Below are positions 11,888-21,251 of a stretch of 64,000 bases of DNA, one piece after another. The first letter of the stretch is position 1, and each line of letters opens with the position of its first letter. The stretch spans positions 4,750,798 through 4,814,797 of the forward strand of contig OU964925.1 of assembly GCA_918807975.1 (NCBI GenBank), given 5' to 3'. The position numbers and the translations under genes were made by a program. A model generated the notes under the pieces. The model was not told the origin of the DNA. It saw only the letters and a list, made by a program, of their open reading frames with translations, and ran no database searches. This DNA comes from Aplidium turbinatum (lineage: Eukaryota > Chordata > Ascidiacea > Aplousobranchia > Polyclinidae).

Positions 11888-13149
11888 AATGAAACTCTCC
11901 TATCATCAAATGTGATCAAACGCAACGGAAACTAAGGAAAAAGAGCACAAACTTTCAAGAGTAAGATAATGGTCTCTAGCACAGCCAGACGAACTACGAC
12001 AGTTGTCTCAAAATTGTCAATTATGAAGACTTTTTATTGACGTTTTTTTGCACCAAACTGGTGTAAAATAAATTATTGTTTGGCAACCCTGATTGTTGCG
12101 ACGATTCTTCAGCTTTTTAAAAACTCCTTGCCTGGTTTCAAGAGTCACAAGATTGGAAGAGTTCATTTATAGGCCTAAAAAAAAATAATCCCTTTATAGG
12201 CTAGGTCTGGAGTATTTCAGTGGTCACTATTTAACAACGATTGTTATTATCGAAATGAATACTCATATTTTGAAAAGTAAGATGATCAGAGGGCAGTTGG
12301 CTCAATGAATGAGCAGTTTACCAAATAGCTCAATATTTGAATGTAAACAAGCACTTATGGTAACACTAAGAGGAAACAGTTAGGGAATGCTCCTGGTTAG
12401 CGGTTAACTTAAATAAAAAACAAACTCTGTATGTCAGTGTATGTTGAAAAGTTGCAACTATCAAAGTATTAGAAACTCGTTTTCTTAGGGTGAAGCAAAA
12501 TTAAATCCTGTTCTATGAACAAGAACATGAAACTTTTCACAAGAATGTTTAGACCTATATCAAAACTTGGTAAAATATAAGCTTATCAGATAGTTTTTAT
12601 ATTTCTAACCCAATTACCACTATAAAAGGAACCAAATCATTTACAAGTTAGAAGCACAAAATCAGTCCAAAATTTAAAAGTTTGTACAAAGTAAAATCAA
12701 AAGCAAGATTTTTGATTAAAAATGGTATATATTTTGTAAAGTTTTGTTTGAAATTAAACGAAATCAACAAACAAAAAATCCGCGACTACTAAAATTTTCT
12801 CGCAATTTTGAAACCAATCAAGCCAAATTCCGTGGGGGAAAATAACAGAACTGGCAACCCTGGCAAAATACAACATTGGCAATGGCAAAACGAATTTTGT
12901 GACGAAACAAAAACAAAACTTCGTTTTTTGATGATTCGGAAAGTGCGAAATATTTCACTTCAAAATCATTCGTAGGCTCAATTTTGCAGAACAAGAATAT
13001 GGTGTATGACTGTAGGTCCACGGGCGTTGATTGCTGGATTTTTTGTGCGTTTCGGTTCTGTCCTAGCTCATAATGAAATTGGGTGAATTTCGAACTGAAA
13101 CTGAGGAATAGAGAGAATTTATGTCACCATAAAGTGGTCGCTTTGTTGG

Positions 13150-14521
13150 CAGGGGCGGATTTACCTATGGCGCCCTCTAAAATTCCAATTTATGTTTTTA
13201 TGTCTGCATGCAAATTTCCTTTTTATGTTATACTTTAACTTGTAAATTTCCATTTTACTAAGGTAAAACAATGCGTGGTGTTTAGTCTCGGCAAGTAGAC
13301 CTAGACATTATATAAAATACTAATAACTAATAAAGAAACTTTTTTTAACCCAAGTTTAAATAATATAATGCATGGTAGCAATCCAGATTTTATGGCAGTT
13401 TACCCAGAGAGATAGGATGGAATGCCATACATCAACCTTTTGATTGATTGATTGAATTTTTATCCTCGGACTGGGAAAGCTTCTTCCAGAGCTTAATCCT
13501 GGCAGTTTCGCATACTTGTAGAGGCTTTGAATCACTTACGCAGGCCCGGTCACCCCGAGATTGACAGAGTGAAGTTTCCGATTGTTGAAGTCTTGTTGCC
13601 GGGGAACTATTCCATCCATTAAATGCCGCTGAATGGAGAGCAGTTCTTAACGTGCGTTGCTCAAGCGCACACCCCGAGAGTCGAACCAGCGCCGCTTGAT
13701 CTTGAAGCTTCTTCGTTCCAGAAGTGACGCGCTAATCAATGGAGCTATCGGGGCGGACAATGAACTGTAAAGCTGGATCTGGTCTTGAACACATCTCTGC
13801 TAAATTTATTACGTATTTTATTCGAAACATGTTTGTGATGTTTTTCTTGTTTGAGGAAATTTAATGTCATTTTTATACGTTGTTACATATTACAATTACG
13901 TATTGAGACGTTTTTGCAACATTATCAGCATGAGTAGTTTAATCGTATTGTTCTTTTGCTCAATTGCATCATTGTCAGTTCACAATATTTTGTTTTGCTG
14001 ATAGGGCATAGGCCCGATTTCGCTTATTTTACAAAATAGAAATAGTAGACTCTTATTGCTGCAAGCGCTTTGTTGATATTTGAATTCTTTTTTTATTCGC
14101 AATATCTTAACTGAGTACCACTCACTTATACTAAGTACACCGTTTGAATGTTTTTTATAATTCATTTTTTGGGCTATGCACCAGTGAGCTTCAGGCAATC
14201 TAGGTTGGTAATTTATTGAAATGGATTTTGGTAGTTACCCCTTTTCATTCACTTGGAGCAATCACTGTTGTATAGCCTAAAGTTTTAGTGGAAAATACCT
14301 AAATTATCATTTCACGTTCGTTATTGCTTTTAATTGCCACTGGCGGCATTGCCTCAACTTTACAACTGATTGTCACTTGTGATGTTGATTTGTGATGTGG
14401 GAATGACTGGTAGCCTACCTGACTTAGATAGGCAATTTTAAAATTTTCCCAAGCCATGTGCAGCGAGGTTGTTCAAAATTTCTTTGGCGCCCCCTAAAAT
14501 TTTGCCCTAAATCCGCCACTG
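13150..14521. mobile_element. hAT-like non-autonomous element, 1.37 kb
   Basis: The left end CAGGGGCGGATTTACCTATG and the right end (complement CAGTGGCGGATTTAGGGC) are imperfect inverted repeats. The flanks TTTGTTGG (13142-13149) and TTTGCTGG (14522-14529) form an 8-bp duplication with one mismatch. A gcgccccctaaaat motif sits just inside each end. No transposase is seen. A tRNA-derived SINE at about 13440-13755 is nested inside. Confidence 0.75.
13440..13755 (-). mobile_element. tRNA-derived SINE (family S1)
   Basis: On the minus strand the head carries pol III boxes: an A-box-like TAGCTCCATTGATTAGCG and a B box GGTTCGACTCT. The body contains gtgaagtttccgattgttga (plus-strand reading) and the tail is tgattgattgattg-like. 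Related copies occur at 19240-20830 (interrupted), 47615-47800 and 62640-62825. Confidence 0.7.
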
Positions 14522-15113
14522 TTTGCTGGACGTAGTATTTAAAGTCAAAAAAATTAATTTTGGTGTGCAAAAACATCAATGTACACTAATGTACGACAGA
14601 CATGCAAACATACACACAAACGAAGTATCGCGCCAGAAGGCTTCAAAAAAACGCAAGCTTTTCGAGCCAAGGCTCCTTTTAGCTTCCTTTGAGGGTACAG
14701 CACCAGTTACTGTTCAGTTTAGTTTGTTTTTATTTCTTACCATCGCATCAAAAAAACAATTATGTCAATCATAGCAAAGGTCTAGAAAACAGCCACATAT
14801 AATCTAACAATATATCACTTTGACTGCCATGGCTTTCATATATGAATGACACCTGTGTTTTACTGGAGGCCATGGCATTCAAATATGAATGACACCTGTG
14901 TTTCACTGAAAGCCGCGTCATTCACATATGCAAGCCACTGCGTGCGATTCTAATGGGCATATGAAAGCGTGGCCTCTGCTGAAAATACTGGTATGCTTGG
15001 TTTGAGAATATTGTAAAAAAATCACTTTTTTGCATCAAAAAGAACAAACATATTTTGTTCCAACACAACATCAACAATCAACAGTTTACTGAGTTCGACG
15101 ATTTGTTGGGTCA

Positions 15114-15941
15114 TCAATTTTGATGTAAATTGAAGCATTCCTGGCACATTTGGGGTTCCTCAGGGCATTTGTTACAGTAGGTGAATGTCATCTTCGCTCG
15201 TTTTCGCGCTTCACCACGACCACATTCCTTGCTGATCTTTGCATAACATGTGTTGCATTTTCTTCGTATTTTCTTCCCATGTCCATCCACTCTTTGGACG
15301 AGAAGGTGAACTTGTCTAATGGACGTACGAGGTGAAGGTTGACCAAGACTATCCATTTGCAGAAGATTGGCAACCAATTCCTCTCTGAACGCCGGTATTT
15401 TTATTTTCTTTCGAGAAATCTTTTTATATACCACATACGCGTTTACCACAGCCACACCTAACAAAAGCTCAATGCCAAGTTTTCGGTACCATTTCACGCC
15501 TTTTCTCATAGTTGTCACATAAGAAGCCATCTGATCTGATAGATCTATTCCAGCTTTGCCTTTGTTATAGGCTAAAACTGGCAACGGTTTTTCTGTGGCT
15601 CTTCTTGATGTGCGTCTTCTATTAGCCGTTGAATTCTGACTTGGGTTGTTGATGGGTTGATTCGTGTTGGTGCTTGTGGAAGGCTGATTAGGATCGGTGT
15701 TGCTAGAAGATTGATTTGAATTGGTGCTGATCACAGCGGTGCTAGGAGAAGGTCGATTTACTGGAACCATAATTGGGGCATGCTTGGTTGTCAACATCCT
15801 GACATCTCGTGTGTCCTTCCATTTCAGCACAACGATTCCATTTTCATCTTCTCTTGCAATCATTTCACCGCGCTTTAGTTTCGCTTGAAGAACATCTTTG
15901 GATATATATATATTTTTTGGCTCTAAGGGTTCCAACCACAT
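15114..15941 (-). pseudogene. piggyBac-like transposase, C-terminal part in shifted frame
   Basis: The frame continues the transposase: AYNKGKAGIDLSDQM provides the last conserved aspartate region, followed by GVKWYRKLGIELLLGVAVVN. A C-terminal cysteine-rich domain follows (CNTCYAKISKECG, CNKCPEEPQMCQECF), as in piggyBac proteins, where it binds the ends. A Ser/Thr/Asn-rich linker, TSNTDPNQPSTSTNTNQP-like, lies between. The apparent ATG at 15941 is only the first in this frame; the segment is part of the upstream frame's product. Confidence 0.8.
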
Positions 15942-16974
15942 GAGTCTGTCTTTCTAAGAAGGTTTGTGCCAATTCATAACTTGCATAAAAGTTGTCCACA
16001 TACAGGGTTCTACCTTGATCAAGAAGCCCCTGCGATAACTCTACACAAACGTTTTTGGCCAATCCTATTTCTCTTTCACCTGTTGCTGATTTTCCAGAAT
16101 ACACTTTTAATCCCCAAGTGTAGCCATCTACCGAACATATCTTGAATAATTTTACACCATAGCGGTGTGCTTTGTTCGGAATATACTGTCTGAAAATTAA
16201 GCGCCCTCTCCATGGAATCAGAGTCTCATCAATGACTATGTCTTCTTCAGGGTAATATAAATCTTTAAAATTTTTCTCCAGCAGGTCTATGATCGGTTGA
16301 ATTTTTGCAAGACGGTCGCCTTGTTGCATGCTATCATTGTCATTGAAATGTATCATGCTTAGCAGTAACTGAAATCTGTTCCTAGACATGATCTGTCGGG
16401 GAACACATTGCTTGTAAACACCAACTTTTGCCCAGTAATTAGCAAGACTGCCCAGTCGCACAAGTCCCATCCACAGCAGCAATCCTAAAAATTTTTTAAT
16501 TTCTTCAGCATCAGTATCCGACCACTGTTTCAATCTTCCATGTCTTGTTGGTGGTTTGGAGATTATAGTTTGTGCTGCAAATCTATTTGTTTCACTTACG
16601 ATGTGATTAATAACTTCATCGTTAACCAATAAAAAAAAGATATCCAATGGATTACAATTTGACGCTACTGCTCTCTGTACGCCTGTCAGGCCAGCAAATT
16701 GAAACGTTTTGTGCTTGCCTTCGTACTCATGCCAACGACTATCATCTACTACTTCGTCAGTTCGATCCTCTGGTTCAGTTTCATCATCTTCTTCAACTGC
16801 AAGCGCTTGAAGAGCGTCAGAAATATTGACATCCTCATCTTCTGACGTCTCTTCGTCTGCTGAACCTCTAGGCAACCAGTCACGATCAGCTACAGAATCG
16901 TCAGAATCAAAATCTGAATCGCTTTGAAACATCAAAGTATTTATATCTTCATTAGTTAACCTTCGCTTAGCCAT
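15865..16974 (-). CDS. piggyBac-like transposase, N-terminal and catalytic part
   Basis: This 369-codon frame starts at an ATG (MAKRRLTNEDINTLM). It has an acidic N-terminus, then the DDE_Tnp_1_7 fold: VIDETLIPWRGRLIFRQY carries the first catalytic aspartate and TLYVDNFYASYELA a second. The reading frame breaks near an (AT)n run at about 15900-15915. The rest of the protein continues in the frame ending at 15114. With both parts the protein would be near the usual 550-600 residue length of the family. The single shift makes this copy non-autonomous as it stands. Confidence 0.85.
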   Translation of the reverse strand: MAKRRLTNEDINTLMFQSDSDFDSDDSVADRDWLPRGSADEETSEDEDVNISDALQALAVEEDDETEPEDRTDEVVDDSRWHEYEGKHKTFQFAGLTGVQRAVASNCNPLDIFFLLVNDEVINHIVSETNRFAAQTIISKPPTRHGRLKQWSDTDAEEIKKFLGLLLWMGLVRLGSLANYWAKVGVYKQCVPRQIMSRNRFQLLLSMIHFNDNDSMQQGDRLAKIQPIIDLLEKNFKDLYYPEEDIVIDETLIPWRGRLIFRQYIPNKAHRYGVKLFKICSVDGYTWGLKVYSGKSATGEREIGLAKNVCVELSQGLLDQGRTLYVDNFYASYELAQTFLERQTHVVGTLRAKKYIYIQRCSSSETKAR

Positions 16975-17559
16975 TATATTTTAATACAAATAACCTGAAA
17001 TCAAGCAAAACAACTCTATTAGCAAAATCTTCAATTCTATTCCTTTGATTAAAGCTGATACAATACTGCTACAGGCAACTATTCAAGAACTGTTCAGCAC
17101 GAGGCTCCGCTGATCACGTGATATTGATCATATAACTTGCATTTCTGTGGTTGTGGTAACCTCATTATGGTAACGTTGCAGAAAAGGGGAAATATTTTAT
17201 TATTTTTTGGTTGTAAATTGCAGCAAATACGTCAAAATATTTCAAACGTATCTTTGTATTACCTTCAATACTATATGTAGACGTAGTCAAACAGGTGTTT
17301 GTGGCTACAGATACAATCTCAGTATAGAAAATACCTTAATAACGGGTAGTATGAATAAAAACGCAAAGAAAATGACGGCTTTCAAATATGAATGCCATGG
17401 CCTCTGGTGTAAAAAAAAGCCTGAAATTTACGTGTGAGGCCACGGCTTTCATATATGAAAGCCACAAAAAATTGCAGTTTTTCACGTGGCCTCCAGTGAA
17501 ATTTTTACAAAAATGGCTTGGCAGTCAAAGTGACAGTATAACTTGAAAGCCGCACCCTA

Positions 17560-18168
17560 AATTTTAGGCTAATTCACATAAGTTTTGCCTACCGATTTTT
17601 GGACTGGAAATTGACACTTTAAGCCATTTTATGAGGCTACAATAAAGAAACGGAACTTTCATCCACACTCTTGGCTCAGTGTCAATCTGCACGCCGCCGA
17701 TACGAATTAAAATAAAATAAATAACCGCCTCTGAATCGGTAGACATGTGTTCGATATCGGTCATACTAAAGACGTTTTAAAATTGGTACTGAGTCTCATT
17801 CCTACATGGCACGTAGCAATGGAATAGACTAGGGTCAAAATGTAGGTGTTCAGTTGCGCCTCTCCCCTCTATACTGCTGTATTCAATGTGTTTATACTGT
17901 CTGCTTTAGCGATACTGTAGCGCTGAGTAGCAACGCATTCTGCTATGGATTCAGCGCTATGTAAAAACAAGCATTACTATTATTGTAAAAAAAAATATAT
18001 ATATTTATATATGCCTCGTTCCGGCAAAAATAATAATGTCAGGTTGTGAGAACTTTAGTTTGTACGATTTGCATATATAAACGGCATATAAAAACGTTTT
18101 ATCGCTTGGTTTTATGATCATTCTTAGCCTGATATAAGTTTTGAAACCTGTGCAAATACAGTGATGAA
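17560..18168 (+). promoter_or_regulatory. Conserved 5' flank of receptor exon 1
   Basis: This roughly 570-bp block upstream of the start codon is present three times: here, at 60940-61543 and at 49738-50225. It has long exact words such as cgcctctgaatcggtagaca and ctgagtctcattcctacatg. A TATA-rich stretch lies at about 17990-18014, 155-180 bp before the ATG. It may hold the promoter and 5' UTR, but a transcription start cannot be placed, and conservation may only reflect recent duplication. Confidence 0.45.
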
Positions 18169-18438
18169 ATGCAATTAGGTTTAAGCTTAACGTTTGTTTG
18201 TGTGTGTTGGACGGCATCTGCGTCGACTTTGAGCAAAAATTCTCACCTGTTTGAAAACTGTCAGTCTGTTCAAGTCAATCCTATCACGTACAAGTTCAAT
18301 GTATGGATTCTGGTCCCGTTTGAAAGTAGATACAAGTTCGCTCACCAACGAGTAAAGCCAGCAATTGAGAGAGCCTTGAATGATTTTTGGAATGATGCAT
18401 CTCAGGTCCACAACTGGAACATCTCAGCTTTGTTTGAC
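18169..18438 (+). CDS. Receptor exon 1: signal peptide and start of ligand-binding domain
   Basis: The exon has ninety codons. Residues 1-19 are a hydrophobic signal peptide (LSLTFVCVCWTASAS). Then YKFNVWILVPFESRYKFA and VKPAIERALNDFWND match the first strand and helix of ANF-receptor domains, where natriuretic receptors have an xVxxLP-type strand followed by VGPAVELA. The donor is TTTGAC|gtaaga at 18438, phase 0. The start is the second of two nearby ATGs; the one at 18164 is out of frame. The paralogous exon at 61544 differs at only three residues. Confidence 0.85.
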
Positions 18439-18984
18439 GTAAGACTTTGCATAATTATTATCTTGATAGTGAACCCTAAAACGCATGAAGGATTTCGTTG
18501 ATTAGCTTTCCTGATTCACATAAAGATATCATGAAATATCTTATCATGCTCTTTTGAAATGAGATACACCAAAACTCGAGTGAGTAGGCTACCTATAGAA
18601 TAGTCCAGGAGTTAAACGCGTTTAATGACATTTTTTTAGGAAAAGTAAAGAAGACTTTTTTGTATCTACTTTTGGGCGTAGAATTCAAATCCCGTGTGCT
18701 TACGCGTCGAAAACTGTTTAGTTTTGAGATATTAGCTTTTTTAATGTTTTTGGGCTACTTCTGCTTTATTTATTTTCTAATTTTTTTTTTTTACGAATTT
18801 GTCATAGATTTAGACAGTTTCTTAGTTCAAACAGTGCAATTGGTCAACTTTTGCCAAGGCAAAAGGCTATGTCTGTCGTGGTTTTTGAGTAAATCTAATA
18901 GTTTTGTGTTTTTCACGTAAGAAACTGTAACAAAAAAATAAAAATCATATATACAAGATACAATTAGATGAAGCTAAAATTATC

Positions 18985-19245
18985 GTTCTAACTGTTACTC
19001 TCATCCGAATCTTGAGATAGATTCGTATTCTCGTAGTCATTGTCATATTGGTCTACTTTCAGAGAGTTTGGCAGGCCAGAACCTTCAAACAAATTTGGCA
19101 CTGTCTGGTTGCTATTATTCTTTTTCCATCCATGGTCTAAGGGTGACTCTGCTACTGGCTTGATTTTATTTGCAAGTTTCCACATCCTTGTAATAACGTA
19201 TGCTCGCCTAATGTGCTGGATAAAAGCTGCCCAACAAGGAGGCAT
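18985..19245 (-). CDS. Uncharacterised 85-codon minus-strand frame, conserved in both duplicates
   Basis: MPPCWAAFIQHIRRAYVI at the start and an acidic end (NTNLSQDSDESNS) are seen. The same frame with the same stop occurs at 62365-62622, with about ten amino-acid differences clustered in the middle. Few of the base changes look silent, so selection on a protein is doubtful. It lies in intron 1 of the receptor, antisense, next to a SINE-like block. No family was recognised. It could be a terminal exon of an unseen gene or an old repeat. Confidence 0.25.
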
Positions 19246-19317
19246 TGCTGCAGGTTGTTACTCGATTACCGAGATTGGCAGAGTGAAGTTTCCGGTTGTT
19301 GAAGTGTTGTCTGTAAG

Positions 19318-20634
19318 CAGAGGTGGGCAAAGTTACTTTCAAAAGTAACTGAGATACAGTTACAGTTACTTGGCTAAAATAGTAACTGAGTTACCGTTAC
19401 AGTTACCGATTTCAAAAATGTAACTAGTTACAGTTACTAGTTACAGTTACTAGTTACTTTCAGTTACTCATAAATCTCAACATAAACGCTGCAATCCAAA
19501 TTTAAACAAACAATTATTTGCGGGAGGCGCATCCATTTTCCTCAACATTTATTAGATGTATCACGCACCCACTGGTGCAAATTCTTTTCTAGTTACGCAG
19601 TTGCCTTTTCCTTATGTAATTTGTTTTCCGTCTGTCTGTTTTCCACACTATTGCTTATAATCGTTGCGTGTTTCTTGATGCTCATAGTCCGTTAGTTAGT
19701 TACTTTCAAAAAGTTTAAATTTATTGCAATTTACACATATTTTCAGATTCCTGATGAGGGCTTAAGTTAAGCCGAAAACGTTTGACTGTTAACTATTTGT
19801 AAATATTTAAAATATATTGTAGTAATGCTCAACCCTGTAGTATTGTTGTGTTTTGCCTGTCTTTGGTACAAAAAGCAAACTCTATCCCGAAACTATATTC
19901 TCTTTAAATGCTCGAAACAAAGGAAATAATTTGTTTTCCCTGCTATGACCCGAAGTTACTTAGACATCGACTTCTGATTTTGAATCGAGAAAACAATGAT
20001 GTTATAAGGTTGTTAACAGTGAACGTAACACCGAGACTCCGGGTCCTAAATACTCCAAAACTATACGGCTCCTGTACACCTCTGGCAGCTACAGGACAAG
20101 CATGAACTGAGCTATCACGTGTTGCCAAACACTTTTGCTAAACATTGCATAGAAAGTCACATATTGATCAATCACCAAAAGCAATTAATTTAGCCAAATC
20201 AGTTCTCAAAAAGCGCCAAAAAAGAGCCAAATCGCCAAACCATAAATATGAAGCCAAACGTCTTAAAAAATCGCTAGATTTCTGGATTTTGGCGATGAAT
20301 TCGCCAATATGTCAATCCTGCTCCAGAAGATCACAAAACAAGAGCGCCGCGCATGGGCAGTGCTGCTCCGATACAGCCGCAAGAAGAATGCATTATTGCG
20401 CAACGATCAGCAAACACGCATAAAGCATGACACAAACATGTGCAGAAAAATGGACGGCAATTAGAAACAGAAATTTCAATACAAAAGTAACTTGTAACTG
20501 TAACTGTTGAAAAAGTGCTAAAATAGGAACTAGTTACCGCGTTTCGTTACATTTGGAAAATAGTAACGAAGTTACCGTTACAGTTACTCAAAAAGTAACT
20601 AGTTACTTTTGTAACTAGTTACTGCCCACCTCTG
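19318..20634. mobile_element. hAT-like non-autonomous element, 1.3 kb, copy-1 specific
   Basis: The ends are CAGAGGTGGGCA and its complement, with iterated gttacagttact words next to both. A perfect 8-bp duplication TCTGTAAG flanks it (19310-19317 and 20635-20642). Duplication copy 2 has the uninterrupted site near 62690 (gttgtctgtaagttatg). The interior has no transposase. It contains a stretch at 19745-19800 (attcctgatgagggcttaag, then gccgaaaacgttt) of the type found near the 3' ends of Penelope-like elements. Confidence 0.85.
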
Positions 20635-20642
20635 TCTGTAAG

Positions 20643-20830
20643 TTATGTCATCCACTAGGTACCGCTGCATGTGAGAAGTCCTGAAATACTTTGCTCAAGC
20701 ACACACCCCGAGAGTCGAACCAGCGCCGCTTGACCTTGAGTCAGAGCTTAACCATGGACTTCTATATAGTAGTATAATATAGACTATATACTACTATATA
20801 GAAGTCCATGGATTAACCATGACCTAACGG
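20643..20830 (-). mobile_element. SINE family S1, head part (body at 19240-19317)
   Basis: The block ccgagagtcgaaccagcgcc (B-box complement) and cattccatc match the S1 SINE at 13440-13755. The body part at 19240-19317 (gagtgaagtttccggttgtt) is separated from it by the hAT insertion. The same SINE stands uninterrupted at 62640-62825, so it predates the segmental duplication. A 57-bp hairpin is inserted at 20756-20812. Confidence 0.65.
20756..20812. mobile_element. 57-bp hairpin insertion with 8-bp target duplication
   Basis: An almost perfect palindrome (stem ccatggacttctatatagta and its complement, a few-base loop) is flanked by TTAACCAT at 20748-20755 and 20813-20820. Copy 2 has a single ttaaccat followed by gacctaacg at the same place (about 62805-62818). 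It behaves like a very small MITE, and the 8-bp duplication suggests hAT mobilisation. Confidence 0.7.
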
Positions 20831-21251
20831 GCGTGTAAGTTGAGCATTCCATCAGGACTACATATAGACGCAGTGATGGGCATTATCGGCGATAATTATT
20901 GGCGATAAATTTTTATCGCCTATAGTTATCGCTCACTTATTTTTTCAGTTATCGTTTATCGCCAAAGGCAATATTGGATTATCGCCGATAAATATTATTT
21001 CGGATCAACACTGTCACAATCAATGTGCAAGGCCTCGCGATTGACTGCTTTGTGTCTTCAACGAGCGTGTTGTTTTGATTGTAAAATTCTGGTGCGATGT
21101 GTTATTATCGGTTATGACCTGAAGTAACCTTTGATTAATAATCTTTGTTATGTAACGTAATTCTACATCATTCAGTAAGATGCGAACCTCGAACATTCTG
21201 TTGTTTTCACAATTGCCAATATCGTTTGTCATGATGTCACAAGGATGTTTA

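Larger units (their letters stand above)
14815..17533 (-). mobile_element. piggyBac-type DNA transposon, 2.72 kb
   Basis: Perfect 15-bp inverted ends (TCACTTTGACTGCCA at 14815-14829, complement at 17519-17533) bound a minus-strand piggyBac transposase. Subterminal blocks repeat a ggctttcatatatgaatg-type motif in both orientations. Duplication copy 2 lacks the element (around 60900-60925), which confirms the limits to within a few bases. The expected TTAA target is not visible at either edge, which is unusual for this superfamily. Confidence 0.8.
11888..20927. repeat. Segmental duplication, copy 1 (with receptor exon 1)
   Basis: This matches 58866-62922 in the same orientation, in order. Shared blocks are 11888-12957, 14699-14814, 17534-19317 and 20643-20927. 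Once the insertions unique to each copy are removed, both copies are about 3.1-3.2 kb. It includes the 5' flank, exon 1 and the first part of intron 1 of the receptor. Copy 1 additionally carries the elements at 13150-14521, 14815-17533, 19318-20634 and 20756-20812. About 370 bp flanking the first of these is absent from copy 2. Confidence 0.85.
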
